The notes beneath the pieces were generated by a model. That model did no database searches, had not been told where the DNA came from, and saw nothing but the letters and a program-made list of their open reading frames with translations. Positions 1 to 10,463 of a DNA stretch of 64,000 nt are shown piece after piece. Both the position numbers and the translations under genes were made by a program. Numbering within the stretch: position 1 is the first letter of the stretch; each line of letters opens with the position of its first letter. This DNA comes from G963665085 sp963665085 (lineage in GTDB: Bacteria; Bacteroidota; Bacteroidia; Bacteroidales; JAAAOM01). The stretch lies in the NCBI GenBank assembly GCA_963665085.2, contig CAXXXS010000001.1:2666001-2730000 (forward strand), written 5' to 3'.

Positions 1-1032
1 TTTGATGTATCTGATGAAACCTGGACTTATGGTTCTGCAACTTCTGGTCTATCGAATAATGCACTGGTATGGGAAAACTCAGAGCAGATAGATATGGGTA
101 TTGACGCCCGCTTCCTGAATGATCGCTTAACTTTTACATTTGATTACTTTAATAAAAAAACAAATGGTTTCTTAACATCTATAACTCCTCCATTAGAAAC
201 AGGAGCTACCTCTGTTTATGTAAATGCAGGTGATGTAACGAACTACGGATATGAATTTGAGTTGGGATGGAGAAGTAAAATAGGTGATTTAAGTTATGGT
301 ATTAATTCAAATATTGCTACTTTAAAAAACGAAGTAACCTATATGGATCCTTCATTGCCACAAGCTGATGGGGCATCTCAGGCAGGTACAACTATAACAA
401 TGTGTGAAAAAGGACAACCGATTTATTACATGTATGGTTATAAATTTGACAAAGTAGACCCATTAACTGGCGATCCTACCTTTATTGATGTAAATGGGGA
501 CGGCGAAATTACAGCAGACGATAAAACCAATATCGGTAGTGGTATCCCAGATTTTACCTACGGTATTACTATTAACCTTGAATATAAAGGGTTTGATTTT
601 ATTGCCTTTGGTTCAGGAGCTTATGGTAACGATATCTGGATGCTTCTTACCCGTAATGATTATAAGAAAAGAAACCGTTTGAAATTGTACTATGACGAAC
701 GCTGGACAGCAAATAATACAACAGCAGAAAGACCTCGTGCAGGCGCTAACGATGAAGATAAATACTGGTTGTCTGATGCAAATGTGTTTTCTGGGGCGTA
801 TTTTAAAATTAAACAAATACAGTTTGGTTATACATTGCCTAAAGAGTTAACAAGTAAAATTTCAGTTGATAGACTTAGGGTTTATACTTCCCTTGATGAC
901 TACTTTACTTTTACAAAATATAAAGGTTTTGATCCGGAAGCATCTTCAGAGTCTATAAATGGTGTCGGTCTTGATAAAGGATCTTATCCAACATCGAAAA
1001 AAGTTTCTGTTGGTCTTAACCTAACATTTTAA
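1..1032 (+). CDS. SusC-type TonB-dependent outer-membrane transporter, C-terminal part
   Basis: The open frame runs in from base 1 without a stop, so this is the last 344 codons of a gene that begins outside the window. The protein is the C-terminal beta-barrel of a SusC/RagA transporter: it has the WENSEQIDMGID strand motif, a periplasmic-turn DVNGDGEITADDKT motif, and ends in an aromatic-terminated strand (VSVGLNLTF) as outer-membrane barrels do. SusC family members import oligosaccharides with TonB energy, capped by a SusD lipoprotein, and the susD gene follows 36 bp downstream. The N-terminal plug is not visible, so the substrate cannot be judged from this part alone. Confidence 0.95.
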   Translation, partial: FDVSDETWTYGSATSGLSNNALVWENSEQIDMGIDARFLNDRLTFTFDYFNKKTNGFLTSITPPLETGATSVYVNAGDVTNYGYEFELGWRSKIGDLSYGINSNIATLKNEVTYMDPSLPQADGASQAGTTITMCEKGQPIYYMYGYKFDKVDPLTGDPTFIDVNGDGEITADDKTNIGSGIPDFTYGITINLEYKGFDFIAFGSGAYGNDIWMLLTRNDYKKRNRLKLYYDERWTANNTTAERPRAGANDEDKYWLSDANVFSGAYFKIKQIQFGYTLPKELTSKISVDRLRVYTSLDDYFTFTKYKGFDPEASSESINGVGLDKGSYPTSKKVSVGLNLTF

Positions 1033-1068
1033 AAACGTTTAAACTATTAAGACAAAAAATTTAAGCAA

Positions 1069-2649
1069 ATGAAAAAAAATATTATAATATTATTTAGTTT
1101 GATATTAATGTTTTCATCTTGTGATCAAGACCTGTTAGACATTCAAGAGTTGGGTGTTGTGTCAGAGTCTTCGTATTACAAAACCGATGACGATGCTCTA
1201 TCAGCCATTACAGTTGTATATCAGGAAATGCTGGATGCATTTATGGCTGACTTCTTTTTAAAAAACTTATTGGCTGATGATGTATACTGTGGTGGTGGAA
1301 GTAGGGGAGACCGCACATACTATGAGGCACTTAATGCATATAATTTTTCAGCAGACAATCAAACTGTTGAGGATGCTTTTTCTGCTTATTACCAGGTTAT
1401 TAAATATGCAAATGTGGTTATTGAGAATTTTCCTGAAGATTCTGAGACAAATACAGATGCAAAAGACATATGCCGTGCCGAGGCAAAACTTGCTCGGGCA
1501 TGGGCACATATGCAGCTTACAGCATTATGGGGCACACCTCCGTTAATTGACCATGTGTTGTCTAATTCAGATGAATATAAACAACCAAATAGTACACAGG
1601 AAGAGTTGTGGGGTTTCATTATTACGGATTTAACAGAAGCAGCAACAGTTCTTCCATCTAAGACTGATGTTTCTGAACAGGTTGTACGTTTTACAAAAGG
1701 GGCTGCCTTATCACTAAAAGGCAAAGCAGAAGTGCTTAGTGGTGATTATTCTGCTGCCAAATCAACCTTAAAAGAGGTTATTAACTCTGGTTTGTACGGA
1801 TTGGTGTCTGATATGTCCACGCTGTTTAATGGTCAGGGGGATTTTTGTGCAGAAAGCATTTTAGAGATGAATAAAGTTTGGAATGCTACATCCTGGAGTT
1901 TTAATTCATTACATCTTTACACCAATCCCAGGGCTGATAATATATACCTTCCTACAATTTTATATGGCCGTGGATACGGGTTTATGAATCCAACAGCTGA
2001 TTTCTATACGGCTTTTAAGGCTCATGATGGAGAAAGCAGCCATCGTATAAACAGCTGGATTAAAACCTGGGAGCAGATGCTTGATATGGAATACTCTGGA
2101 GATAATGGTTTAATAGCTTCTTATATTTACGCTCATGAAGGGTATTTTGACTGGAAAATGGCTTGTAGGGCTGAAGATGTACCCTCTGCTTCATGGGGAT
2201 ATTATAGTTCTGCAAATAAAAAATACATGCGTTATGCTGAAGTATTGTTACTTTATGCTGAGGCTTGCGCACAGGATGGAGATAGTGATGGAAGTGGCCT
2301 GGCTGCATTAAATGAAGTTCAGGGGCGTGCTGGATCACCTCTTACAGCATTATCGCTTGAAAATATTAAAGAAGAAATGAGGTTCGAACTGTGGATGGAA
2401 GGTACACGTTTTATCGATCTAGTTCGTTGGGGAGATGCAGCAACTACACTTGCTGAGCAAGGTGCTTATATCCCAACTTTTGACGGAGTTGATGGTGAAG
2501 GAAATTACATTGTAGATACTGACAGATTTACAAATAATACCTATGGATTTGTATCGAATAAACACGAATTATTGCCTTTCCCCGCTGCTGAAATCATTAG
2601 TAACAGCAATATTACACAAAATCCTGGGTGGTCATCTGAAAGCGAATAA
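1069..2649 (+). CDS. SusD/RagB-type surface glycan-binding lipoprotein
   Basis: The 526-residue product starts with a lipoprotein signal peptide (lipobox ending FSSC, lipidated Cys about residue 18) followed by DQDLLDI, a typical SusD mature start. Alpha-helical TPR-like segments (AEAKLARAWAHMQLT) and the C-terminal RFELWMEGTRFIDLVRWG and LLPFPAAEI motifs are standard for the family. SusD proteins sit on the cell surface as lids on their cognate SusC and deliver glycans to it. It forms an operon with the susC end directly upstream. A strong hairpin follows about 65 bp after the stop, closing the operon. The substrate is not known from the sequence; the neighbouring esterases suggest an esterified glycan. 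Confidence 0.95.
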   Translation: MKKNIIILFSLILMFSSCDQDLLDIQELGVVSESSYYKTDDDALSAITVVYQEMLDAFMADFFLKNLLADDVYCGGGSRGDRTYYEALNAYNFSADNQTVEDAFSAYYQVIKYANVVIENFPEDSETNTDAKDICRAEAKLARAWAHMQLTALWGTPPLIDHVLSNSDEYKQPNSTQEELWGFIITDLTEAATVLPSKTDVSEQVVRFTKGAALSLKGKAEVLSGDYSAAKSTLKEVINSGLYGLVSDMSTLFNGQGDFCAESILEMNKVWNATSWSFNSLHLYTNPRADNIYLPTILYGRGYGFMNPTADFYTAFKAHDGESSHRINSWIKTWEQMLDMEYSGDNGLIASYIYAHEGYFDWKMACRAEDVPSASWGYYSSANKKYMRYAEVLLLYAEACAQDGDSDGSGLAALNEVQGRAGSPLTALSLENIKEEMRFELWMEGTRFIDLVRWGDAATTLAEQGAYIPTFDGVDGEGNYIVDTDRFTNNTYGFVSNKHELLPFPAAEIISNSNITQNPGWSSESE

Positions 2650-2712
2650 AGCGTTTTTGCATATTGGTTAATATGTATTGAGTAGGGAGTAATTTTTTAA
2701 ATATAGGTTAAT

Positions 2713-2750
2713 GATGGTACAAAGATTTATTCTTTGTACCATCTCTTTAT
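2713..2750 (+). terminator. Rho-independent terminator after susD
   Basis: A perfect 13-bp inverted repeat (GATGGTACAAAGA, loop TTTAT, then its complement) is followed by a T-rich stretch. It lies 64 bp past the SusD stop and 220 bp before the sensor gene, so it should end the SusCD transcript. The rest of the 314-bp gap (2650-2963) is AT-rich with no gene and no exact promoter box that I could see. Confidence 0.8.
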
Positions 2751-2963
2751 TATATATAGTTTATAGATACTGTATGTCGCCTTTTTAGTTTTCTTTGTAA
2801 GATTCTTGAATATACACCTGGAAATAAAAATCTTGAGAAAATACTCCCCTCTACATAATAAAGAGTAATAATACTTAAATTTAATCCCTAATTAATTTTT
2901 GAGAAGATAGAGATATGTGGAAGAAGTTCTCAAAGCAAATTTTCAACTTAATACTAAGTCCTT

Positions 2964-5900
2964 ATGGTTTTTAGAATCAAAGGATTAAATATCATGTCTT
3001 TGATTAGAATGAAACGCATGCGGAATAATCATTCAAGCCTGTTTCTAGTCCAATTATTTCTATTATTTTTCATATTAGGCTGTAACAAGAACATTAAAAA
3101 TGATTCGGAATTACTGCCTGAAATTTCAGAAATTACAGATGAAATTTCAAACCAAACAATAACATCTTTTGCCCAGGATAAATATGGATATTTATGGATA
3201 GGCACTAAAAAAGGATTAAATAAATATAACGGTTTTGAATATCATAGTTATTTAAGCAACAAAAATCCTAACAGCTTAATTAATAACTTTATAATATGTT
3301 TGTTGACCACAGATGATGGCAACATCTGGGTTGGCACTTCCAAAGGGATATGTTATTATACCGATGAAGATAATTTTAAGCATATTCCAATAGAAAAAGA
3401 AAGTTTATTTATAAATGAATTATTTGAAACGAATAATGGAATTATAGTTGCCAGGACAGGAAATTATCTGGAAGCATATGATGCTGAAAAAGACTCATTC
3501 TCCGTTGTCTACCAGGTAAAAAAAGATGATGTGTTTCTTGAATTTTGTATTGATAATAAAGGGCGTATTTGGGAAGTTTCTCATAATAGCCTTCGGTTTT
3601 ATGATATAGACAACAATACTAAATCAGAATTGATTGAAATAGATGAAAATATTATCGATATATTAATGGGTTCCAATGGGGATTTATGGCTAATCTGTGA
3701 AAATGAAATTAAAATATTTGATACAAATACCGAAACATTTGTTACTGATAATGTACCAGACATTAAAACCTTTGGTGAAGCAGAAATAAAAGATGTTTTT
3801 CAATATACCGATAACCTTATATTGATTTACAATGAATTATTAGAACTCTTTTTATATGATATCCAAACAGGTAATGTCCTATCTCAGGAAGACCCCAATT
3901 TTCCATTTTATGTGCCTGATATGATAATATCAACAATTTTCTCAGATGAATATGAAAACCTTTGGATTGGTTCTTATTATAAAGGTTTTCAATTAATATA
4001 TAATAATAAAAGTGAAATTAAAGATGAGGCTTTCATAACGTCCATTTTAAATAAAAAGTCAATTGAGGAAATACAAATTGATAAAGAAAATAACTTATGG
4101 TTTCTCACAAAGGACGATGGAATTTATATAAAATCAGGAGACTCGGAAATAAAGCAGGTTCAAATAAAAGGCCTTGAAAATGCTAAGAATATAAAAAACC
4201 TATTTATTGACAGTCAAAACTATATTTATGTTTCCCATGATTTTGATATATATAAATGCCGATATCGAAACGGGTTTCTGATTTCGGAAATAAAATATTC
4301 ATTCCCCGAAAATTACTTTGTTTCCCTAACTGAGGATGTAGATGGTAGAATTTGGGTTAGTAATCGTAGCGAACGTATTTTTTTACTCGACAAAAATTCA
4401 TCTGATTATGCAACACTACAAATAGGTCCGTTAGGGAGCAATATTTATGCTTCAGATATGATTAGTTTATCTTCAGGAGAAATTGCTGCAGCAACGTTTA
4501 TTCATGGAATTTCAATTATCAATCCCCAAAATTTATCAGTTAAGCATTATTCAATTAATGAATTAGAAGATGATTCCTATATATATTTCCTTCCTTCTGT
4601 ATTATATGAAGATTCTTCAAATTTAATTTGGTTGGGTTCTCATAGTGAAGGACTTTTTATTTTTGATCTGACAACAAAAAAATTTAAGAAAGCAGATGTT
4701 TCCTGCAATTATGTTAAAGCCATTGTTGAAGATGAAGAAAATTGTCTGTGGTTTACAACAGATAAAGGGATAATAAAATACGATCGTTTATCCGATAAAT
4801 TCATTTCTTATCAGGAATCAGATGTTATAGGTCTAGAAAAATTTAATAAAAAGAGTGCTGTTCGTACGAATGATAATTTAATGTTATTTGGGCGAACAGA
4901 TGGAATTACTGTTTTAAATCCCAATGAACTTAATTATAACAGACAGATAACATTACTGTTTGAGGATTTATTTGTAAATAATAAACTTCAATATGCTTAT
5001 AAAGATCCCTGTATCAATAAAAATATAAATGAAGTAAAGACAATAAATCTTAGTAATGATGATAATTATTTTAGCATTTCTTATTTGGCATTAGATTATC
5101 ATAATTTTTCTGCTGTACGTTATAACTATATTTTAGAAGGTTTTGAAGACGAATGGGTTGATGCCCGCAATATACGGCAGGCATTTTATTCAAATTTGCC
5201 TCCAGGAAAATATAAATTTAAGATTAAGGCATTGAATGATGATTATACAGAAGTATTAGGTGAAAATTCAATTGATGTTATTGTACATCCTGGCTTCTGG
5301 AACCATCCAATAATGTTGTATTTACTATATCCGTTATTATTTATAACAATAGTTGTATTAGGTTTCTGGCAATATTTGAAAATAATGCAATCACGTCGTC
5401 AGATTTCCCAGGCAAATATGGAAAAAGAGCAAGAGAAAAAGCTAAATATGATGAATATGCGATTTTTCTCAAATGTATCACATGAATTCAGGACTCCTCT
5501 AACCATGATTAGAGGTCCAATAGAAATGATATTAGATGATAAAAATATTAATAAAGAATACCAGAAATTATTGATTATTGTTCATCGAAACATTACACGA
5601 TTGTTACGATTTGTTAGTCAACTTATGGATATAAGTAAGATTGATAGTGATAATATCAGGCTTAATGTTAGATTTTTTGACATTATTTCAGTGATGAATA
5701 ACTTACTGGAAGTATTTATTATTAATGCAAAAGAGAAGGGGATAAGTATTCAGACACATGGCCTGGATAATACTTATATAACCTGGTTAGACAGAGATAA
5801 GTTTGAAAAAGTTCTTTCAAATTTAGTCTCAAATGCCATGAAATTCACAAATTCCGGGGGTGTTATAGATATTTCGTTAGATATAATATCAAGAGAAATG

Positions 5901-7064
5901 GCTTCAGAATTATTTAATCCTTTAAAGAATAGCAAGGTAAGAGAATACATAAAAATAGTAGTTAAAGATACAGGTAAAGGTATCCCAGAAGATCAATTAG
6001 AATCCATTTTTAAACGTTACTACCAGGTAGAATCAGATTCTACAGGGCAATATAACTGGGGAACCGGAATAGGGTTGTATTATTCAAAATACCTTGTTGA
6101 GTTACATCACGGACAGATTAAAGCCAGCAATGTTAACAATGGAACAGGAGCCGAGTTCTCTTTTATTATACCGATTGATGAGAACGTATATTCTGAAGAT
6201 AAACAAATAGTAAATGAACCAAAACAAGAGTTGAGTTTTATTACTGATAAGAAGATAGTTGATTATGAAATAAATGAAACTGATTTAATAAGTAATGAGA
6301 ATAAACCAACAATCCTGGTTGTTGAAGATGATATTGAAGTTGCTCATTTTCTAAAAACATTACTATCTCCTGTTTACAAAGTTGAGACTCGTTTTGACGC
6401 ACAATCAGCATTTGAGGTGATAGAAAAAATAAATCCAGATTTAATTATAAGCGATGTTGTGATGCCTGGTGAAATGGATGGAAATAAATTATGTGAGAAA
6501 ATTAAGAATGACTTAGCAACATGTCATATCCCTGTTATATTACTTACAGCAAAAGGAAATGTTGAACATCAGGTAGAAGGACTTAATTACGGAGCAGATG
6601 CATATGTGGTAAAACCGTTTGCACCTTCTTATCTCTTCGCTCTTATAAAATCTCAATTTGCAAACCGGGAACGGTTAAGGAAAATTTTACCTCATATTAC
6701 ACAAACTGACACGTTAGAAAAAGATAGTTTGTCACATCATGATAAGCTATTTATGGATAATCTCTTTGAGATAATGGAACAGGAATTATCTAATTCAGAA
6801 TTAAATATTAATAAAATAGTTGATATTCTTTCAATAAGCAGGACAAATCTTTATTATAAAATAAAGAGTATAACAGGAGAAAATCCAAACACATTTTTTA
6901 GGGCATATAAACTAAACAGGGCAGCACAATTTTTGGAAACAGGAAAGTTCAATATTTCAGAGGCAGCAGATGAAACGGGATTTAGTACATTATCACATTT
7001 TTCTGTAAGTTTTAAAAAACATTTTGGTGTTTCTCCCAGTGAATACATTCTAAAAAAGAAATAA
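2964..7064 (+). CDS. Hybrid two-component sensor/response regulator (HTCS)
   Basis: The 1366-residue protein joins all parts of a two-component system. Order: N-terminal signal or lipoprotein segment (LFFILGC), about 700 residues of propeller repeats (GYLWIGTKKGLNKY, NIWVGTSKGI), a Y_Y_Y domain, one membrane helix near residues 785-810, a HisKA domain with the phospho-acceptor His840 (SHEFRTPL), an HATPase (N box SNLVSNAMKFT, G boxes DTGKGIP and GTGIGLYYS), a receiver with Asp1164 (ISDVVMPGEMDG) and Lys in VVKPFAP, and a C-terminal AraC-type HTH. HTCS proteins bind an oligosaccharide in the periplasm and activate a polysaccharide locus, here probably the upstream SusCD and perhaps the esterases. 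The Met at 3009 is an equally plausible start, since it sits closer to the signal segment. Confidence 0.95.
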   Translation: MVFRIKGLNIMSLIRMKRMRNNHSSLFLVQLFLLFFILGCNKNIKNDSELLPEISEITDEISNQTITSFAQDKYGYLWIGTKKGLNKYNGFEYHSYLSNKNPNSLINNFIICLLTTDDGNIWVGTSKGICYYTDEDNFKHIPIEKESLFINELFETNNGIIVARTGNYLEAYDAEKDSFSVVYQVKKDDVFLEFCIDNKGRIWEVSHNSLRFYDIDNNTKSELIEIDENIIDILMGSNGDLWLICENEIKIFDTNTETFVTDNVPDIKTFGEAEIKDVFQYTDNLILIYNELLELFLYDIQTGNVLSQEDPNFPFYVPDMIISTIFSDEYENLWIGSYYKGFQLIYNNKSEIKDEAFITSILNKKSIEEIQIDKENNLWFLTKDDGIYIKSGDSEIKQVQIKGLENAKNIKNLFIDSQNYIYVSHDFDIYKCRYRNGFLISEIKYSFPENYFVSLTEDVDGRIWVSNRSERIFLLDKNSSDYATLQIGPLGSNIYASDMISLSSGEIAAATFIHGISIINPQNLSVKHYSINELEDDSYIYFLPSVLYEDSSNLIWLGSHSEGLFIFDLTTKKFKKADVSCNYVKAIVEDEENCLWFTTDKGIIKYDRLSDKFISYQESDVIGLEKFNKKSAVRTNDNLMLFGRTDGITVLNPNELNYNRQITLLFEDLFVNNKLQYAYKDPCINKNINEVKTINLSNDDNYFSISYLALDYHNFSAVRYNYILEGFEDEWVDARNIRQAFYSNLPPGKYKFKIKALNDDYTEVLGENSIDVIVHPGFWNHPIMLYLLYPLLFITIVVLGFWQYLKIMQSRRQISQANMEKEQEKKLNMMNMRFFSNVSHEFRTPLTMIRGPIEMILDDKNINKEYQKLLIIVHRNITRLLRFVSQLMDISKIDSDNIRLNVRFFDIISVMNNLLEVFIINAKEKGISIQTHGLDNTYITWLDRDKFEKVLSNLVSNAMKFTNSGGVIDISLDIISREMASELFNPLKNSKVREYIKIVVKDTGKGIPEDQLESIFKRYYQVESDSTGQYNWGTGIGLYYSKYLVELHHGQIKASNVNNGTGAEFSFIIPIDENVYSEDKQIVNEPKQELSFITDKKIVDYEINETDLISNENKPTILVVEDDIEVAHFLKTLLSPVYKVETRFDAQSAFEVIEKINPDLIISDVVMPGEMDGNKLCEKIKNDLATCHIPVILLTAKGNVEHQVEGLNYGADAYVVKPFAPSYLFALIKSQFANRERLRKILPHITQTDTLEKDSLSHHDKLFMDNLFEIMEQELSNSELNINKIVDILSISRTNLYYKIKSITGENPNTFFRAYKLNRAAQFLETGKFNISEAADETGFSTLSHFSVSFKKHFGVSPSEYILKKK

Positions 7065-7083
7065 GCAAAAAACTAAAAGAATT

Positions 7084-8697
7084 TTAATTAGACAATACTT
7101 TTAATAATTCTTTGTCGTGGTTATATCTTAATTCTGATACATTATCAAATAACATTGTAGCACCGTTTTCACTTGTGAAATTCACCCATTCTGGCATCTC
7201 AGGATTATTTGGATTACCTGTGCGAGCGAAAGTTGTCCATGTTTTACAAAGTTTATCTGCTAAAGCATATGCTTCAGGAGTACCTCCATTGTATTGTTCA
7301 TTATATTCAATACTATTGAATACAAAAGCAATTTCCTGGCAATGCATTGATTTAAACATGTAATCCATGTGAGGAGCATTCCATTTAAAAATATAATTAT
7401 AAACAGGTGCTCCATCCTGAATAGAAGATTTTAACGATGCAAATTTTAATGCATTAGGGCGCATACCAAGATCAATATCAATCATATCTGATGGTAATTG
7501 AGTATTTGGATAAGCCTTTTTGAATGCAGCTACATAAGCTTCTGTTTTGTCTCCATATCTTTCCTTAAGCATTTCGATTATTTGTTCTTCACTTGCTAAT
7601 GAAACTTTTGCTCCAAAAGCCATTGATGTGCCAAATTCGCATTGGTTTGTTCCAATTATCAAAGGAACGTTTTTTGATAGATCTTCAGCACCAGGAGTAC
7701 CAACTTGTAAAGGAATAATTTCACCATCAACAGAAGGTCTCCATCCAGCACGTATACCTTGTTTAGAAAGTTTTGCTAAGGCTCTATTTCCTGCTGCTAA
7801 TAAATCAACGTAATCAACATCATTAATTTTTTCTATTTCACTCGGCATAATATTTAATTCTTTTAAAACAAGAGGGCCAACTTTTTTAGTAACATCACTG
7901 GTAGTAAAACTACCGCCACCACCACTTTGCATAATTGCTTTGTGAAATAAGCCATGAGCTGAAGGCATATACAATAATGTAGAGACTTTTCCTCCACCTC
8001 CTGATTGACCGAAGATGGTTACATTATTTGGATCTCCACCGAAGTTTTCAATGTTCTTACTTACCCATTTTAATGCTGCAACTGCATCCAACATGCCAAC
8101 ATTAGCTGAATGAGCATATTTATCACTAACCTCAGATAGATCAAGGAAACCCAAAATATTTAAACGATGATTGATTGATACAACAACATCACCGGTTTTA
8201 CTTAAGTTCTCGCCATCATAAGAAGGTAGTTCGCATGAAGAACCTGCAGAATATCCACCACCATGTAACCAAACCATAACTGGTCGTTTAGCTCCATCGT
8301 TGATTCCTGGTGTCCATACATTAAGGTTCATACATTTGTCTTCATTCATGTAAGCGAAATTATGCTGCTGTGCAAATTCCATTTCATCGCTAAGAATCAT
8401 AGATTCAACATTGATAGGACAAACAGGACCATAGGCACGACAGCTTCTTACTCCTTCCCATGGTTTTGGTTTTTGTGGAGGCATAAAACGTTCTGCTTGT
8501 GCATAAGGAATTCCTTTGTAATTATAAATTCCTTTGTGTATATACCCTGCAACCTGACCAGATTCTGTGTTTGATATAGCTGTTTCGTGATCGGCTATAA
8601 ATGGATGTTCACCTACTGTAGATTGATTTTGACTTGTTGGGGATGAGCATGAGGCAAATAGCCATCCAGTAACAAGAACATAAAACAAATTTTTCAT
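7084..8697 (-). CDS. Type B carboxylesterase lipoprotein
   Basis: The 537-residue protein is a full-length member of the carboxylesterase type B / para-nitrobenzyl esterase family. It has a lipoprotein signal (WLFASC), the oxyanion-hole motif HGGGYSAG, the nucleophile Ser232 in GQSGGG (family consensus GESAGG), the acidic residue in GTNQCEFGT, and the His in FKSMHCQEI. It probably removes acyl groups from a carbohydrate or aromatic ester at the cell envelope. It is the last of three esterase genes on this strand, 61 bp after its paralogue. Its 3' end converges on the sensor gene with only 19 bp between stops. The exact substrate is unknown. Confidence 0.9.
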   Translation of the reverse strand: MKNLFYVLVTGWLFASCSSPTSQNQSTVGEHPFIADHETAISNTESGQVAGYIHKGIYNYKGIPYAQAERFMPPQKPKPWEGVRSCRAYGPVCPINVESMILSDEMEFAQQHNFAYMNEDKCMNLNVWTPGINDGAKRPVMVWLHGGGYSAGSSCELPSYDGENLSKTGDVVVSINHRLNILGFLDLSEVSDKYAHSANVGMLDAVAALKWVSKNIENFGGDPNNVTIFGQSGGGGKVSTLLYMPSAHGLFHKAIMQSGGGGSFTTSDVTKKVGPLVLKELNIMPSEIEKINDVDYVDLLAAGNRALAKLSKQGIRAGWRPSVDGEIIPLQVGTPGAEDLSKNVPLIIGTNQCEFGTSMAFGAKVSLASEEQIIEMLKERYGDKTEAYVAAFKKAYPNTQLPSDMIDIDLGMRPNALKFASLKSSIQDGAPVYNYIFKWNAPHMDYMFKSMHCQEIAFVFNSIEYNEQYNGGTPEAYALADKLCKTWTTFARTGNPNNPEMPEWVNFTSENGATMLFDNVSELRYNHDKELLKVLSN

Positions 8698-8758
8698 TTT
8701 AATAAAATTTATGATTATTATTTAAATAGAGAGATGCTAGATATTTTTGTTTTTAATT

Positions 8759-10441
8759 CTACCCTAATGATTTTCTTGCTTCCCTATCCGGATCATTTTG
8801 CAATTCACAAACATTATCTAAATACATTAGTTCACCTTTTTCAGGTGTGTAAACATCCCATTGTGGTAGCCCACCACCATTAGGGTCTCCTTTTTTCATA
8901 AATTGCAGCAGTGCCCCTGCCATTTTTGAAGATAAGGTTCGTGGCTTTGAACCACCACCTGTATGTGTGATCATACGCTCGGTATTGAGAAACCAGAAGC
9001 AAATATCTAAACAGTGGAAAGCACCCATCAAATTATTAAATAAAGGAGGCTGCCAGCCAAACCAAGCAACATAAACAGGAGGTGCCTGTTTTGATTTAGC
9101 ATTCGCAACAAGTACAGTATTTTTTCTGTTGCTTGATATCAATGAATAAATCTCGATAGGGCTTTTATCCGGAAATACTTTAGCATAAGCTTCAACAACA
9201 GACTCTGATTTATCGCCAAAACCAGCACTGAAACCAGCACGATTTCGAATCATATTAGGTATTTTATCAATGCTTATATTTGAAAGTTCTGGATTTGTCC
9301 AGGGCATTCCTAATTCATTAACAGTAGAACAAATCATCATTGGAATGTCAGCAGCGTATGGATTTGCCTCTGGATAGTATGGATGTTGAGGAATAATTTC
9401 ACCATCCATAACGGGACTAAAACCACCTGTAACTCCTGATGCTCCTGTTTCAGCTTTTAATTTTGTAATAGCACGATTTGCTAAGGCATAATATTCTTTC
9501 CAAGGCAATTCTTGCAGTTTGTCTATCTGAGATGCATTCAAACCGGCTTCTTTTAAGATATATGCACCAATTTTTTCAGAATAATCTTTATCTCCTGATT
9601 TTGAAGCTGTGCCACTTAAAACAACGGCTTTATGAAATAATCCTTTAGCAGCTGGCATAGCGGATATAGTACATACTTTAGCACCTCCTCCAGACTGTCC
9701 CATAATTGTGACATTACCAGGATCTCCGCCGAAGTTTTCTATATTTTTATTCACCCATTCAAGAGCAGCAACAAGATCCAACATGCCAACATTACCTGAT
9801 GCCTTGTATTTTTCTCCGGCTACACCGGCAAAATTTGAAAATCCAAGAGGTCCAAGGCGATGATTTACTGAACAAAATACAACATCGCCAGAACGAGCCA
9901 AATTTTCACCATTATAACCATCATGTTCAATGCCATTACCCGCGGTATAACCACCACCATGCATCCAAACAAGCACAGGGCGTTTAGTATTGTCATTAAT
10001 TTCTGGGGTGAAAACATTAATACGAAGACAATCTTCACTAACATCATCGTAATTCCAATGATCGCGGAATGCTCCAAAGGCATTGTTTGAATATTTTCCA
10101 TCTATTATTTGAGGTGCAGAGTTTCCCCAATATAATGCAGGAAAAGTATTATCCCAAGGTTTAGGTTTTTGAGGTGGCATAAAACGATTTGTGCCTGATG
10201 TGGGTGCTCCATAGGGTATTCCTAAAAAATGATAAACTTTATTTAAAATATATCCGCGAACTTTCCCATATTCAGTGTTCGTAATAGCAATCTCCTCACC
10301 AATAAATAAATTTTGTTCATCTTCTTCTGTTGAAGATTGATTATTACTATTACATGCCGCTGTAAGTGGTATTGTTGAGAAACCTACTCCTAGTGCTCCA
10401 GCTCCCATTGTCTGGAAAAAATTACGTCTGCTAGCTTTCAT
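8759..10441 (-). CDS. Type B carboxylesterase with Tat-lipoprotein signal
   Basis: This is a 560-residue paralogue of the adjacent type B esterase. The N-terminus SRRNFFQTMGAGALG is a twin-arginine signal, and LTAAC gives a lipobox, so it should be exported folded and then lipidated. Catalytic features are HGGGYTAG, Ser250 in GQSGGGAKVC, the acidic residue in CSTVNELG, and His in MGAFHCLDI. It lies 22 bp downstream of the feruloyl-esterase-like gene, so the three genes are probably one transcript. Use of the Tat route, unlike its neighbour, suggests folding or a cofactor in the cytoplasm; the type B family does not need a cofactor, so the reason is unclear. The substrate is unknown. Confidence 0.9.
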   Translation of the reverse strand: MKASRRNFFQTMGAGALGVGFSTIPLTAACNSNNQSSTEEDEQNLFIGEEIAITNTEYGKVRGYILNKVYHFLGIPYGAPTSGTNRFMPPQKPKPWDNTFPALYWGNSAPQIIDGKYSNNAFGAFRDHWNYDDVSEDCLRINVFTPEINDNTKRPVLVWMHGGGYTAGNGIEHDGYNGENLARSGDVVFCSVNHRLGPLGFSNFAGVAGEKYKASGNVGMLDLVAALEWVNKNIENFGGDPGNVTIMGQSGGGAKVCTISAMPAAKGLFHKAVVLSGTASKSGDKDYSEKIGAYILKEAGLNASQIDKLQELPWKEYYALANRAITKLKAETGASGVTGGFSPVMDGEIIPQHPYYPEANPYAADIPMMICSTVNELGMPWTNPELSNISIDKIPNMIRNRAGFSAGFGDKSESVVEAYAKVFPDKSPIEIYSLISSNRKNTVLVANAKSKQAPPVYVAWFGWQPPLFNNLMGAFHCLDICFWFLNTERMITHTGGGSKPRTLSSKMAGALLQFMKKGDPNGGGLPQWDVYTPEKGELMYLDNVCELQNDPDREARKSLG

Positions 10442-10463
10442 TTTTATCTAGTTATTTGGATTA

